Shown here piece by piece: positions 29,544 through 38,717 of a DNA stretch of 64,000 nt. The stretch covers positions 124,001 to 188,000 of the forward strand of contig NZ_PXZL01000010.1 of NCBI RefSeq assembly GCF_003013405.1, given 5' to 3'. Below the pieces are notes generated by a model. It was not told the origin of the DNA. It ran no database searches and saw only the letters and a program-made list of their open reading frames with translations. Numbering within the stretch: the first letter of the stretch is position 1; each line of letters opens with the position of its first letter. The position numbers were made by a program, and so were the translations under genes. Source of the stretch: Brevibacillus formosus. Lineage in GTDB: Bacteria > Bacillota > Bacilli > Brevibacillales > Brevibacillaceae.

Positions 29544-30947
29544 ATGAAGGTAGCAAAATTCGGGGGAACATCTCTGGCGAATGCCGAGCAAATAAAAAAA
29601 GTATGCCAAATTGTTATGGCGGATCGGGACAGACGATTGATTGTTGTATCGGCACCTGGGAAGCGGCACAAGGAAGACACGAAGGTTACTGATTTGTTAA
29701 TTGCCTATGCTGAGCGATCTTTGGCTGGGGAGCCTATAGGGGAAGCGAAACAAGCAATTTTCTTGCGCTATCGGGAGATTGTGGCAGATCTCGGGCTTTC
29801 TGCCGAGATCGGTCAGGCGATCGAAGCGGAGCTCGAGGAGGTTCTCGCAAACAAGGCGGGCTTGTCCGCAGATAGATTCATGGATGCTGTCAAAGCAGCC
29901 GGAGAGGATACATGCGCCAAAGTTGTTGCTCGTTATTTGCAGAGCTTGGGTGAGGTGGCGACCTACATGAATCCAAAGGATGCAGGAATGCTGGTTACGG
30001 ATGAAGCAAGCAATGCTCATATCCTCCCTGAAGCGTATGCCAAATTGGCGACATTGCGAGAGCGGGAGGGAATCGTTATTTTCCCTGGCTTCTTTGGTTA
30101 TTCGCGTGCAGGTGATCTGGTTACTTTTTCACGAGGTGGCTCGGATATTACGGGATCGATTCTGGCTGCGGCGGTTCAAGCAGAGGTCTACGAGAATTTT
30201 ACCGATGTCGACTCTGTGTATGTGGTCAATCCAAACCTGATTGACGATCCGAAAAAAGTAACAGAGATTACGTACCGAGAGATGAGGGAGTTGTCCTATT
30301 CCGGCTTTAGTGTGTTCCACGAGGAAGCGTTGATTCCCGCATATCAAGCAGATATACCCGTATGCATCAAGAATACGAACAATCCGTCTGCGCCTGGCAC
30401 GATGATCGTGGCTGAGCGAGGATCTGCTACAAACAGGGTGTCGGGGATTGCAAGTGACGGCGGCTTTTGCAGCATTTACGTCAGCAAGTATTTGATGAAC
30501 CGAGAAATTGGCTTTGGCCGCAAGCTGCTGCAAATTCTGGAGGAGGAAGAGCTTTCGTATGAGCATACGCCATCTGGAATTGATAACATTTCCGTCATTC
30601 TGCGCGAGCGCGATCTCACGGAAGAGAAGGAACAGCGGATTGTAGAGCGCATCCGCCAAGAGCTATTCGCCGATGACGTCGCTGTTCAGCATAGTCTTGC
30701 GCTCGTTATGATTGTCGGAGAGGGCATGCGTCAATCTGTGGGAACAACTGCGAGAGCCACTACGGCGTTGGCTGCTGCGAAAATCAATCTGGAAATGATC
30801 AATCAGGGGTCATCAGAAGTAAGCATGATGTTCGGGGTAAAAGCCGAAGAGGCAGATCGTGCTGTGATTGCATTGTATCAAGAGTTTTTTGGAGGAGAAG
30901 AACCAGTGGTATCCTCATCGGCACAAGCCGCTTCTGTCAGTGTGTAG
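29544..30947 (+). CDS. aspartate kinase
   Basis: A 467-aa first enzyme of the lysine/threonine/methionine pathway (aspartate + ATP to aspartyl phosphate). KFGGTSLAN at the N-terminus binds ATP. GFFGYSRAGDLVTFSRGGSD and VYENFTDVDSVY are the aspartate and nucleotide sites. Two ACT domains follow from about residue 300 (SIYVSKYLMNREIGFGRKLL). The length and DVDSVY-type core fit the class III/YclM group, usually threonine- or lysine-inhibited. ATG 29544 lies 8 bases after GGAGG. I see no lysine riboswitch in the 187-bp leader. Its last 70 bp overlap the convergent JAMM gene. Confidence 0.92.
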   Translation: MKVAKFGGTSLANAEQIKKVCQIVMADRDRRLIVVSAPGKRHKEDTKVTDLLIAYAERSLAGEPIGEAKQAIFLRYREIVADLGLSAEIGQAIEAELEEVLANKAGLSADRFMDAVKAAGEDTCAKVVARYLQSLGEVATYMNPKDAGMLVTDEASNAHILPEAYAKLATLREREGIVIFPGFFGYSRAGDLVTFSRGGSDITGSILAAAVQAEVYENFTDVDSVYVVNPNLIDDPKKVTEITYREMRELSYSGFSVFHEEALIPAYQADIPVCIKNTNNPSAPGTMIVAERGSATNRVSGIASDGGFCSIYVSKYLMNREIGFGRKLLQILEEEELSYEHTPSGIDNISVILRERDLTEEKEQRIVERIRQELFADDVAVQHSLALVMIVGEGMRQSVGTTARATTALAAAKINLEMINQGSSEVSMMFGVKAEEADRAVIALYQEFFGGEEPVVSSSAQAASVSV

Positions 30948-31384
30948 TGGCGTGCTTCAAATAACCCGCTATTTGCATCCTGTACCCATTGATAGACACG
31001 CCATTCTGGCAGTGCAGATGCGAGTCCCACAATCCAATAGCTGAGCGTGGGATAATGCCAGCCAGCTATGTCGCGTGCAGAAGGGATTGGCGGTGTATGG
31101 GGGTGTGTATGCAAGACACCTAACCATTGAAGATTGTTCTTGCGGATGTGTTGCAAGGCTTGAAGAAACGTTGTCCCATCCCAAGCGAATACGTGCTTGT
31201 CAGGTGAGATGGGCATCGGTACATAGGCCGTAATCGTTGCACCATGACCTGCGAGCAAAGCAGAATACTCATAAGGAAACGCCTCTTGTGCTTCGGCCAG
31301 GAGGCGTTTCGCTACTTTTTTCGTCAGGAATATTTTGTTATTCTTAATCGCAAAGGGGTCACCCAACCAAGCGGGATTTTTCAT
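30878..31384 (-). CDS. JAMM/MPN-domain metalloprotease-like protein
   Basis: A 168-aa protein with a complete JAMM zinc motif: Glu39 (PYEYSALLAG), then His92-x-His94-x7-Ser102-x2-Asp105 in LHTHPHTPPIPSARD. Prokaryotic JAMM proteins of this size act as isopeptidase-like or Cys-sulfur-carrier proteases, or are uncharacterised. The start MKNPAW has AAGGA about 10 bases upstream; the long N-terminal extension of the open frame overlaps the divergent DUF72 gene and is rejected. The 3' end overlaps the aspartate kinase gene by 70 bp on the opposite strand. Confidence 0.78.
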   Translation of the reverse strand: MKNPAWLGDPFAIKNNKIFLTKKVAKRLLAEAQEAFPYEYSALLAGHGATITAYVPMPISPDKHVFAWDGTTFLQALQHIRKNNLQWLGVLHTHPHTPPIPSARDIAGWHYPTLSYWIVGLASALPEWRVYQWVQDANSGLFEARHYTLTEAACADEDTTGSSPPKNS

Positions 31385-31435
31385 TCGGCTTTCGTCCTTC
31401 TTCTTTATTCGGCATGATTTGGAGGTTAACAATCG

Positions 31436-32293
31436 ATGACTACGATACATGTGGGAGTTTGCGGCTGGGGCGATCAGCATGAATTGTACGTACAAGGTGT
31501 GCGCAATCGGGACAAGCTGTCGGTATATGCCAGCCACTTTCCAATTGTAGAGGTGGATAGTTCTTTTTACGCTATTTTACCACAGCGAAATTACGAATCG
31601 TGGGTGAAGGATACACCTGAACGATTTGGCTTTATCGTCAAGCCTCATCAAGGGATGACGGGGCATCAACGGGGGGACGCTTCGGGAAGCAGACGGGAAT
31701 TGTTTCGTCAGTTCGAAGAGAGCATTCAGCCAGTCGTGGAGGCGGGCAAGCTTAAAGCATTACTGTTTCAGTTTCCACCGTGGTTCGATTGTACACGAGA
31801 GCATGTCCAGTATGTGACTGCTTGCCGCCAAGCCATGCAGGCGTATCCGTTTGCAGTGGAGTTTCGCCATCAAAGCTGGTTTGAATCACGGTATTCGGAG
31901 CGAACGCTGGATTTCTTGCACAAGATCGAAGCGACACATGTTGTATGTGATGAACCGCAAGTCGGAAAAGGCTCGGTTCCAATTGTTCCTGCCGTGACGA
32001 AGCCATCCTTGGCGTTGGTCCGCTTTCATGGGCGCAACAAAGCGGGCTGGCGAGATCCGGGAGAGGGACAAAATTGGCGGGATGTCCGTTATTTATATCG
32101 ATACAGTGAGACAGAGCTTGCAGAGTGGGTTGAACACATTAGGCTGCTCGAACGGGAAGCGGATGAAGTCTGCATTTTGTTCAACAATAATTCTGGAGGA
32201 GATGCAGCAGCGAATGCGAAGCAGTTTTCGGAGATGCTTGGCCTTGCACCTACTGGTCTGAATCCTCGTCAGATGGACCTGTTCTCCACGTAG
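31436..32293 (+). CDS. DUF72 family protein (YunF-like)
   Basis: A 285-aa TIM-barrel-like protein. N-terminal VGVCGWGDQHELY, SSFYAILPQRNYESWVKDTPERFGF, KALLFQFPPWF, AVEFRHQSWF and LALVRFHGRNKAGW are typical DUF72 blocks. TGGAGGTTAACAATCG precedes the ATG. First gene of a yun-type cluster. Biochemical function is not established for the family. Confidence 0.87.
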   Translation: MTTIHVGVCGWGDQHELYVQGVRNRDKLSVYASHFPIVEVDSSFYAILPQRNYESWVKDTPERFGFIVKPHQGMTGHQRGDASGSRRELFRQFEESIQPVVEAGKLKALLFQFPPWFDCTREHVQYVTACRQAMQAYPFAVEFRHQSWFESRYSERTLDFLHKIEATHVVCDEPQVGKGSVPIVPAVTKPSLALVRFHGRNKAGWRDPGEGQNWRDVRYLYRYSETELAEWVEHIRLLEREADEVCILFNNNSGGDAAANAKQFSEMLGLAPTGLNPRQMDLFST

Positions 32294-32313
32294 CAAGAAA
32301 GAAGGGAAGTTTC

Positions 32314-33138
32314 ATGCTTGCAATAATAGCTGTCTTGTTTGTCATCATCGGAGTCGTGGCTGGCATCATTGGCAGTATCGCGGGTCTGGGTGGTGGGATT
32401 TTTTTCGTGCCCGCCCTGCTATATTTTGGGAACTGGTACATGCCTGGATCGATGAACCCGCAAGTAGCAGCGGCGACTTCGCTAATTGTGATTGCGGTAA
32501 CAGCCCTATCTTCCTCCCTTTCTTATCTCAAGCAAAAAAGAGTAGATAAAGAGAGCGCTATGCTCTTTTTTATCGGGAGTGCCCCAGGTGCTATTGTGGG
32601 CGTGTATCTTAATACATTACTAGCAGTGGAGGGCTTTTCGCTGCTGTTTGGCTTGTTTCAGCTCTGTATGTTCGTCGTATTGATGGTCAAAGACAAAATC
32701 AAACCACGCAGCATCGAGTGGGAAGTCCAACGCCACTTCGTCGACAACGAAGGAAATGAATATGTGTACGGGTATAGCAAATGGTCCGTGATTACGATTG
32801 CCTTCTTTGTCGGGATTACCTCGTCGCTATTTGGCGTGGGGGGCGGCATCCTGATGGTTCCAGCCATGATGATTTTGTTTCGCTTCCCGCCGCATATTGC
32901 CACGGCTACGTCTATGGTGGTCATCTTTTTATCAGCCGTGGTTGGATCAATCACGAATATTTTCCACGACAACGTACACTGGCTGTATGCGGCGATGCTC
33001 GCACCAGGAGCATGGGCGGGCGGAAAGCTCGGAGCGATTGCCGCCAGTAAAATGAAAGGTCGCACCATCGTGCTGTTTTTGCGTGTTCTGATATTGGGAA
33101 TTGCCATACAAATGATCGGAGAAGCGATTTTTGGATAA
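32314..33138 (+). CDS. TauE/SafE-family sulfite/organosulfur exporter-like (YunE)
   Basis: A 274-aa membrane protein with about seven to eight helices. The duplicated Gly-rich segments GSIAGLGGGIFFVPALL and SSLFGVGGGILMVPAMM, and the paired QVAAATSLIVI and HIATATSMVVIF stretches, mark the two TauE/SafE repeats. AGAAGGGAAG lies before the ATG, 21 bp after the DUF72 stop. Transported compound unknown. Confidence 0.88.
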   Translation: MLAIIAVLFVIIGVVAGIIGSIAGLGGGIFFVPALLYFGNWYMPGSMNPQVAAATSLIVIAVTALSSSLSYLKQKRVDKESAMLFFIGSAPGAIVGVYLNTLLAVEGFSLLFGLFQLCMFVVLMVKDKIKPRSIEWEVQRHFVDNEGNEYVYGYSKWSVITIAFFVGITSSLFGVGGGILMVPAMMILFRFPPHIATATSMVVIFLSAVVGSITNIFHDNVHWLYAAMLAPGAWAGGKLGAIAASKMKGRTIVLFLRVLILGIAIQMIGEAIFG

Positions 33139-33162
33139 TGAGACGAGAGGGAGGGGAAAGTC

Positions 33163-34617
33163 GTGGCTGACACCTGTACCTTACACATTTTGCACACGAA
33201 TGACTTGCACAGCCATTTTGATACGATGCCGCGAATTGCAACCTGCCTGAGCAAGCACCGAGAAGAGTGGGAGGGCAAGGGAGAGCATGTGCTGGCGGTC
33301 GATATTGGAGACCATATGGATCGAATGGATATCCGATCGGAAGCGAGCTTTGGGAAAACAAACGTCGAGATCATGAACCGAAGCGGGATTCAATACGCGA
33401 CGATCGGAAACAACGAAGGCATCACACTCCCGAAAGACAAGCTGAATGAACTGTACACAGATGCGCGCTTCACGATCATTACGGGCAATCTGTTTGAACC
33501 GACAACAAATTCTGTCCCGTCTTGGGCTGTACCGTACGCTATTCATACCGTAGGCGAGCTGCGGCTGGCGATCTTGGGAATGACAATTCCCTTTGGTCCC
33601 TCTTATCAAAGTATGGGATGGGAGATCAAGGAACCGATCCCGATTTTGCGTGAGCAGATTGCCGCGCTGCGCTCGTTAGTGGATGTTGTCATTTTGCTTT
33701 CGCATCTCGGCTATCAGACAGATTGTGTGCTGGCAAATGAAGTCGATGGGCTGGATATCATTTTGGGCGGACACTCCCACCGGGCGCTGCCTCATGGAGA
33801 ACGCCTGGGAGGCACCTTGATCACACAAGCTGGGCGATTTGGCGAGTATGTCGGTCATGTGAAGCTCGTTTGGGACGGGAAGCGTAGAAGGATTACAGAT
33901 ATGCAAGCAGCGCTTTTTCAGTCAGAACAGTATCAGGTAGACGAATCATTGAACCACTTCATTAAGCGTGAAAAAGTATGGGCAGAGAATCGTTTGTTTC
34001 AGCCCATTGTTCAACTGGAGCAAGACATGCACATAGGCTGGACGGAGGAGACCCCCTATGGTTCCTTCATTGCAGCAAGCATTCGCAAATGGACCGGTGC
34101 TGAGATCGGCATGGCAAATGGAGGGCTGCTGCTTGCAGATTTGCCGCGTGGGAGCTTGTCTTTTGCTGATTTGCTGCACAGTATGCCCCACCCGATCAAT
34201 GCCTGTGCGGTCACGATTACAGGCGCGCAGCTCGCCACTGTTCTGGAGCAAGCCATTCAACCGGAAATGGTCCATCGGGAGCTGCGAGGGTACGGCTTTC
34301 GCGGCAAGATAGAAGGCTGGATGTGTGTGGACGGATTGCACATCCGCTACAGCGAGGATGACAAGCCGCAAATTATCCAGATTGAAGTCAACGGGCAACC
34401 GCTTGATCGCGAGCGTCTGTATCGAGTCGGGACGATCGACATGTTTATGTACAATCGCATGTTTCCCGATTTGCTGCTCGGCAGTGAGGTTACGTTTTTT
34501 TTGCCCGAGATGCTGCGTGAAGTGCTCGCCACGACGATCAAGGACCAGCAGATGCTGCAAAATGCGTTTCTTCCACGTTGGGAAAAGATATCGTCCCCGT
34601 CAAAAAACCAATCGTAG
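33163..34617 (+). CDS. metallophosphoesterase/5'-nucleotidase-like protein (YunD)
   Basis: A 484-aa two-domain nucleotidase. The N-terminal calcineurin-like domain has ILHTNDLHSHFD, DIGDHMD, GNNEG, ILLSHLG and GGHSH metal motifs. The C-terminal 5'-nucleotidase domain starts about residue 300 (GMANGGLLLADLPRGSLSFADLLHSMPHP in pieces ANGGLLLADLP and SFADLLHSMPHP). There is no signal peptide, so it is cytoplasmic like YunD. GTG start behind GGGAGGGGAAAGTC. Same operon direction as its neighbours. Confidence 0.9.
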   Translation: MADTCTLHILHTNDLHSHFDTMPRIATCLSKHREEWEGKGEHVLAVDIGDHMDRMDIRSEASFGKTNVEIMNRSGIQYATIGNNEGITLPKDKLNELYTDARFTIITGNLFEPTTNSVPSWAVPYAIHTVGELRLAILGMTIPFGPSYQSMGWEIKEPIPILREQIAALRSLVDVVILLSHLGYQTDCVLANEVDGLDIILGGHSHRALPHGERLGGTLITQAGRFGEYVGHVKLVWDGKRRRITDMQAALFQSEQYQVDESLNHFIKREKVWAENRLFQPIVQLEQDMHIGWTEETPYGSFIAASIRKWTGAEIGMANGGLLLADLPRGSLSFADLLHSMPHPINACAVTITGAQLATVLEQAIQPEMVHRELRGYGFRGKIEGWMCVDGLHIRYSEDDKPQIIQIEVNGQPLDRERLYRVGTIDMFMYNRMFPDLLLGSEVTFFLPEMLREVLATTIKDQQMLQNAFLPRWEKISSPSKNQS

Positions 34618-34663
34618 AGACCGGGTTTTCGGGAATGCTATCGAAAACGGGAGGAGACGAGCG

Positions 34664-34903
34664 ATGCGCTTCATTGATGAGGTATACAAGCTGTACAAAG
34701 GACATTTTAATGGCGATGAAGAGGACATTACAGCGATTGTCGTCGGTATTCTCGCGGAACAGTCTCGGGATGATTTGCTGGACTTGGTCGAGGAAATGGA
34801 CGAGGAAGAGCTGTTTCACATGCTCGCGACGTATATGATTGAAGTGATGAAACGAAAGGTTGCAATGGATGATGAACAATCCCCCACAACCATGATGCAT
34901 TAA
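34664..34903 (+). CDS. small acidic protein (79 aa, YunG/DUF6154-like)
   Basis: Begins MRFIDEVYKLYKGHF, rich in Asp and Glu (DEEDITAI, EEMDEEELFHML). The GGGAGGAGACGAGCG ribosome site supports the ATG at 34664. A longer open frame upstream runs inside the nucleotidase gene and is a shadow. Resembles the small YunG/DUF6154 proteins of Bacillus in size, start and position in the yun cluster. Function unknown. Confidence 0.65.
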   Translation: MRFIDEVYKLYKGHFNGDEEDITAIVVGILAEQSRDDLLDLVEEMDEEELFHMLATYMIEVMKRKVAMDDEQSPTTMMH

Positions 34904-34973
34904 CCTCACATTTCTCTTCTGAATGTCATAGGATGGTAACGCCAACAGACAGGGGAGAAAAGGAGGTATCTTG

Positions 34974-35276
34974 ATGGTAGAGGTAGTGCCAATCCACTTT
35001 CCAGAGGGGACGGCTATTGCTGTCACCGTTCGTTTGCCCAAGACGACGCTATTGGCTGTAACGACCGATCATGGCTACATCATGTGTGGAGCGCTGGATG
35101 TGGGGCTATTAAACGAAAGGTTAGCAGCGAGAGAAATTCTTGCCGGTCGTGCGGTGGGGGTCAAGACCATACAGGAATTGCTGGATGCGCCGCTGGAGTC
35201 CGTGACGACGACGGCGGAGAAGAAGGGGATTACGGCTGGCATGATTGGGCGGGATGCTGTCGTGAAAATGCTGTAA
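34974..35276 (+). CDS. DUF1805 protein (YunC-like)
   Basis: A 100-aa protein containing LLAVTTDHGYIMCGALDVGLLN (in pieces LLAVTTDHGYIMCGALD) and AREILAGRAVGVKTIQELL, the DUF1805 core. ATG 34974 is 7 bases after AAGGAGG; the overlapping TTG at 34971 is too close. In B. subtilis the yunC-yunG genes lie together. Function unknown. Confidence 0.83.
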   Translation: MVEVVPIHFPEGTAIAVTVRLPKTTLLAVTTDHGYIMCGALDVGLLNERLAAREILAGRAVGVKTIQELLDAPLESVTTTAEKKGITAGMIGRDAVVKML

Positions 35277-35303
35277 AACAACAAATGGTTTGCCTATAGA
35301 AGA

Positions 35304-35332
35304 AACCTTTGTCCCAGGACAAAGGTTTTTTA
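35304..35332 (+). terminator. yun cluster terminator
   Basis: Stem AACCTTTGTCC-ca-GGACAAAGGTT with T6. Confidence 0.9.
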
Positions 35333-35348
35333 GTTTTCTCACGCTTTT

Positions 35349-36362
35349 TTACCAACGAGCATTTTGTTCTTCACAGATTCCGATCTTGCTTTGCACCGCA
35401 ATTATTTTTCCATCAGATGTTAAGAGTGTCCCGTCATATCGGCCGATTACTTGATGCAGAGTGGTTCGCACCAACGCAAAATTTTTGTGCTCGGTTCGAG
35501 CAAAAAGTGGTGTAAAGGTAAGGCGTACGGCAGACGATTCTTCACTTGCAAGCGTCCAAGGGAGCATCCGGTTGTCAGGATCGTAGGAAAAACGAATTTG
35601 TTCACTCAGCTTGTAGAGGACACCATCGATCATCAAGCCATTTTCGGTCATTCCCGTTCCGTCCGTCCAGCCTCTGCCAAGGTTAAATCCTGCGACACCC
35701 TCCGCATGACGGAAAGAGCAAGTCGTCCAATTCCAGCGAGTGTGATACGGCCAAACGCCACGTCCAAAATCCAGACTGGCAAAAGCATTCTGCCGATCGA
35801 GCAAATAGGATTTCCCGTTATAGGCAATGGTGCCGTGCACAGGCCGGGCCGTATGCTTCGACGTGAACTGAAAGCGCTCCGCACTCCAAGGAATCACGAC
35901 ATTTAAGGATTCTGCTGGCGGATCAATTACGATGTTGAGCGAGAGAGGCTTATCGCCGGGACAAATGGCAGTCGCTTCTACGTTCGTTCCGCTGGCTCCT
36001 GGCAGAAAAGACACAGAGAGCTTGCGACTCGCAAAATGGCAAGGCTCATCTACGGCGGCACCAAGCCGAATCCCTGCACCAAAAGGAACCGTAACGGCAT
36101 TGTCCGCGGTCTCTCCTGTCGTCAGATCAATAAAATGAACAAAGACAATGCCAGCGTAATCCAGATTGACCATCGCAATCGACATCGCACATTCAGGTGC
36201 GGTGATAAACCAAAAATTCCATTTTTTCCGGCGAAGCCAATGCCTGCTAAATTGGCAGTCATGCAACGGATAACGGGACCAGCCAACCGCTTCGGGACGC
36301 AATCGACCATCCTCATCACATAATGAAAGAGGCTGCGTTAATTCTTTTTCGATAAGCGGCAT
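35349..36362 (-). CDS. DUF2804 domain protein
   Basis: A 337-aa protein carrying features of DUF2804: WSRYPLHDCQ..RKKWNFWFI near the N-terminus, LDRQNAFASLDFGRGVWPYHTRWNWTT (partly quoted: FASLDFGRGVWPYHTRWNW) and GFNLGRGWTDGTGMTEN. The start at 36362 follows GGGAGATGATC; an upstream GTG-like extension is rejected. No signal peptide. Function unknown; the fold is lipocalin/AttH-like in related families. Confidence 0.78.
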   Translation of the reverse strand: MPLIEKELTQPLSLCDEDGRLRPEAVGWSRYPLHDCQFSRHWLRRKKWNFWFITAPECAMSIAMVNLDYAGIVFVHFIDLTTGETADNAVTVPFGAGIRLGAAVDEPCHFASRKLSVSFLPGASGTNVEATAICPGDKPLSLNIVIDPPAESLNVVIPWSAERFQFTSKHTARPVHGTIAYNGKSYLLDRQNAFASLDFGRGVWPYHTRWNWTTCSFRHAEGVAGFNLGRGWTDGTGMTENGLMIDGVLYKLSEQIRFSYDPDNRMLPWTLASEESSAVRLTFTPLFARTEHKNFALVRTTLHQVIGRYDGTLLTSDGKIIAVQSKIGICEEQNARW

Positions 36363-36520
36363 ACGATCATCTCCCTTGCAAACAAGGATTCTTCCAGACA
36401 AATGCGTCTCAAGTGTCTTTCCTCGATAGACATGAAAGAAAATCTAGAAAAAATTTCATGTAGAATCAAGTCGAATCACGCTATAATAGGGATACCCTGA
36501 GGAAAGGCGAAGGAAAGGAA

Positions 36521-37615
36521 ATGCGACTGAAATCCATTCAAAAATGCCAGCCGGGTGATAAACTGGCTCGTTCCATCTATACAGAGAATGGAACGATTCT
36601 CGTTGGCGCCGGAGTAGAACTAACCCAACGAATGATAGCTCGACTCAAAAATAAAAACGTGAACAGTCTCTACATCCAAGATAAGCGCACGGATGATATC
36701 ATCGTGGAGACAGTCATTTCCGAAAATACTCGCAGACAAGCAATGTCCCTGATTCATGATACATTCCGAACTGTTCATCAAGTCCCGGACAAATGGCAGC
36801 AGCTTTTTTCGGACAAAGGTTTGGGACGTAAGCTGCGGGATGTCATGCAAACCGTTGCGGATGAATTGAACAACTGTGATTCAGCCATGAATTTATTGGC
36901 AGATGCTTGCGCCTTCGACAATTACATATTCACGCACTCATTTAACGTTGCCTTGTATAGTACAGCTCTCGCCATAAATACCGGCTGTTCAGAAAAAGAC
37001 GTATTGGAGATTAGTATTGGCGGTATGCTCCACGACATCGGAAAAGTGCATATCCCAGACAACATATTGAAAAAGCCGGGCAGCCTTACGCAAGAAGAGT
37101 TTGAAATCATGAAAAGACATACGGAGATTGGTTTTGAAATGCTTCGTCGGCAAGACGACATCCCGTTGCTTGCAGCCCACTGCGCTTTTCAGCATCACGA
37201 GCGCTGGGACGGCTCCGGTTATCCCCGGCACCTGAAAAAAGAAGAGATTCACCCGTTTGGTCGCTTGATGGCAGTGGCAGATGTATTCGATGCCCTGACG
37301 TCGCATCGGGTATACCGTCGCGGAATGCTCCCCCACGAAGCGATGGAGGTGCTCTACTCCGGTTCAGGCAAACTGTTTGACCAAGTGTATGTAGAGGCTT
37401 TGCGAAATACGATTGCTCTCTACCCTGTAGGTCTGACCGTCACTTTGAACAATGGCATGTCTGGTGTCGTCGTCGACTCGAACAAGGGAATGCCGAGCCG
37501 TCCGATCATCAGAGTGCTGGTGGATGAGGAAGGTCGGGATATCGAGCATCCCTATGAGTATGACTTGTCCAAAATGCTGACGCTCATGATCATCGCCAGT
37601 GGCGATTTGGTATAA
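36521..37615 (+). CDS. HD-GYP domain protein (probable c-di-GMP phosphodiesterase)
   Basis: A 364-aa cytoplasmic protein. The N-terminal part resembles DUF3391-like regions (MRLKSIQKCQPGDKLARSIY). The HD-GYP domain holds HD at 171-172 (GGMLHDIGKVHIPD) and GYP at 233-235 (HHERWDGSGYP), with DVFDALTSHRVYR. All metal-binding residues are kept. No receiver domain is present. A -10 TATAAT lies at 36482-36487. Its stop codon abuts the stop of the convergent corA with no terminator between. Confidence 0.9.
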   Translation: MRLKSIQKCQPGDKLARSIYTENGTILVGAGVELTQRMIARLKNKNVNSLYIQDKRTDDIIVETVISENTRRQAMSLIHDTFRTVHQVPDKWQQLFSDKGLGRKLRDVMQTVADELNNCDSAMNLLADACAFDNYIFTHSFNVALYSTALAINTGCSEKDVLEISIGGMLHDIGKVHIPDNILKKPGSLTQEEFEIMKRHTEIGFEMLRRQDDIPLLAAHCAFQHHERWDGSGYPRHLKKEEIHPFGRLMAVADVFDALTSHRVYRRGMLPHEAMEVLYSGSGKLFDQVYVEALRNTIALYPVGLTVTLNNGMSGVVVDSNKGMPSRPIIRVLVDEEGRDIEHPYEYDLSKMLTLMIIASGDLV

Positions 37616-38551
37616 TCAGAGCCAGTCCTTCTTTTTAAAAATGACAAACATCGTCGTGCCGATAGCCGCCATACATCCCAGCACGATGTAGTAGCCGTAG
37701 GGTGAACGCAGCTCAGGCATTACATCAAAGTTCATCCCGTATATACCGGTCACAATCGTCAACGGCATAAAAATCGTCGTCAAGGCGGTAAAAACACGCA
37801 TAATATCGTTGGCTCTGCCAGCAAGCGCCGCTTGATACGCTTCGCGCAAGTTCCCGATGAGATCGCGAAAAGCTTCAAAGCTCTCTACAATTTTGCTGGC
37901 ATCCTCTACAATATCGCCAAAGTACTTCCGCAGATAAGGTTGAATGAGCGGGAGTTCTTTTTTATGTAAGGCGTCAATCAAATCCCGCTGGGGAACGAGC
38001 ATTTTACGGGCGTACAAGATTTCACTGCGCAGCCCGATAATTTGATCCAGATGGGATTTTTTCGTGTGCATCAAAATTTGCTCTTCCAGATTTTCAAGCA
38101 GGTCTTCAATTTTTTCGGTCACATCAAAATAACGATCGACAATTTGATCTACCAGGTAGTACAGAAACGCATCGGGGCGGTTCACTTCTTTTTCCCGGAT
38201 GATCGACAGCATGGTAGTGAATTCCGGGGCCTCCTGCTTCGTTACGGTGATGATGGTGCTGCTTCCCAAAAAAATATTGATCTCACGCAGGAAGATATCA
38301 TGATTGTGGAAGGTAATGCCATTGATGACCATAAAGTAATGATCATCGTAGTTTTGCAGCTTGGGCCGCTGTTCTTCCTCGTCGATGCAGTCCTCAACAG
38401 CCAGATGATGCAGTCCGAACAGCGGCTGTAAAATATCCAAATCGAACGGTGCGGCATGAATCCAGTAAAACCCGTTCACAGGTGGAGTAGTAGTCTCTTC
38501 GATGTCTTCTATTTCAGTGATGATTCCGTTTTGTACAAGTCTGATCTTCAT
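37616..38551 (-). CDS. corA: CorA family magnesium/divalent cation transporter
   Basis: A 311-aa channel subunit. A large cytoplasmic domain is followed by two C-terminal helices. The signature Gly272-Met273-Asn274 (GIYGMNF) lies at the end of helix 1, and the protein ends KKKDWL as is usual. The start follows CAGGAGAATCGAAC. A 58-codon frame upstream overlaps its start. I see no M-box in the leader. Confidence 0.95.
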   Translation of the reverse strand: MKIRLVQNGIITEIEDIEETTTPPVNGFYWIHAAPFDLDILQPLFGLHHLAVEDCIDEEEQRPKLQNYDDHYFMVINGITFHNHDIFLREINIFLGSSTIITVTKQEAPEFTTMLSIIREKEVNRPDAFLYYLVDQIVDRYFDVTEKIEDLLENLEEQILMHTKKSHLDQIIGLRSEILYARKMLVPQRDLIDALHKKELPLIQPYLRKYFGDIVEDASKIVESFEAFRDLIGNLREAYQAALAGRANDIMRVFTALTTIFMPLTIVTGIYGMNFDVMPELRSPYGYYIVLGCMAAIGTTMFVIFKKKDWL

Positions 38552-38690
38552 GTTCGATTCTCCTGCAAGTGGATTCGGTTGCGGTGGGGAGACGGGGCCA
38601 GATTTGTGTGAGAATCAGTTCATAAGCAGAGCGAAGTGCTCGGCGGCTAGGCGGGGCCTTTGATGGACGCTGTTGCTTGGGAGTCGTCAT
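38514..38690 (-). CDS. possible small basic ORF overlapping corA start (58 aa)
   Basis: MTTPKQQRPSKAPPSRRALR starts 9 bases after AAGGAGG, a better ribosome site than most in the window. The frame runs through the corA start and stops 38 bases inside corA. The product is Arg/Pro-rich and near its end contains AGG-AGA, which forms part of the corA ribosome site. It may be a coupled leader ORF or chance. No family recognised. Confidence 0.35.
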   Translation of the reverse strand: MTTPKQQRPSKAPPSRRALRSAYELILTQIWPRLPTATESTCRRIEHEDQTCTKRNHH

Positions 38691-38717
38691 GCAAGTTCGC
38701 CTCCTTGATGAAAGCCT

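Noticed and set aside
34325..34903. 192-codon frame over the end of the nucleotidase gene
   Set aside because: Only its last 79 codons after ATG 34664 form a gene; the rest is a shadow of the nucleotidase frame.
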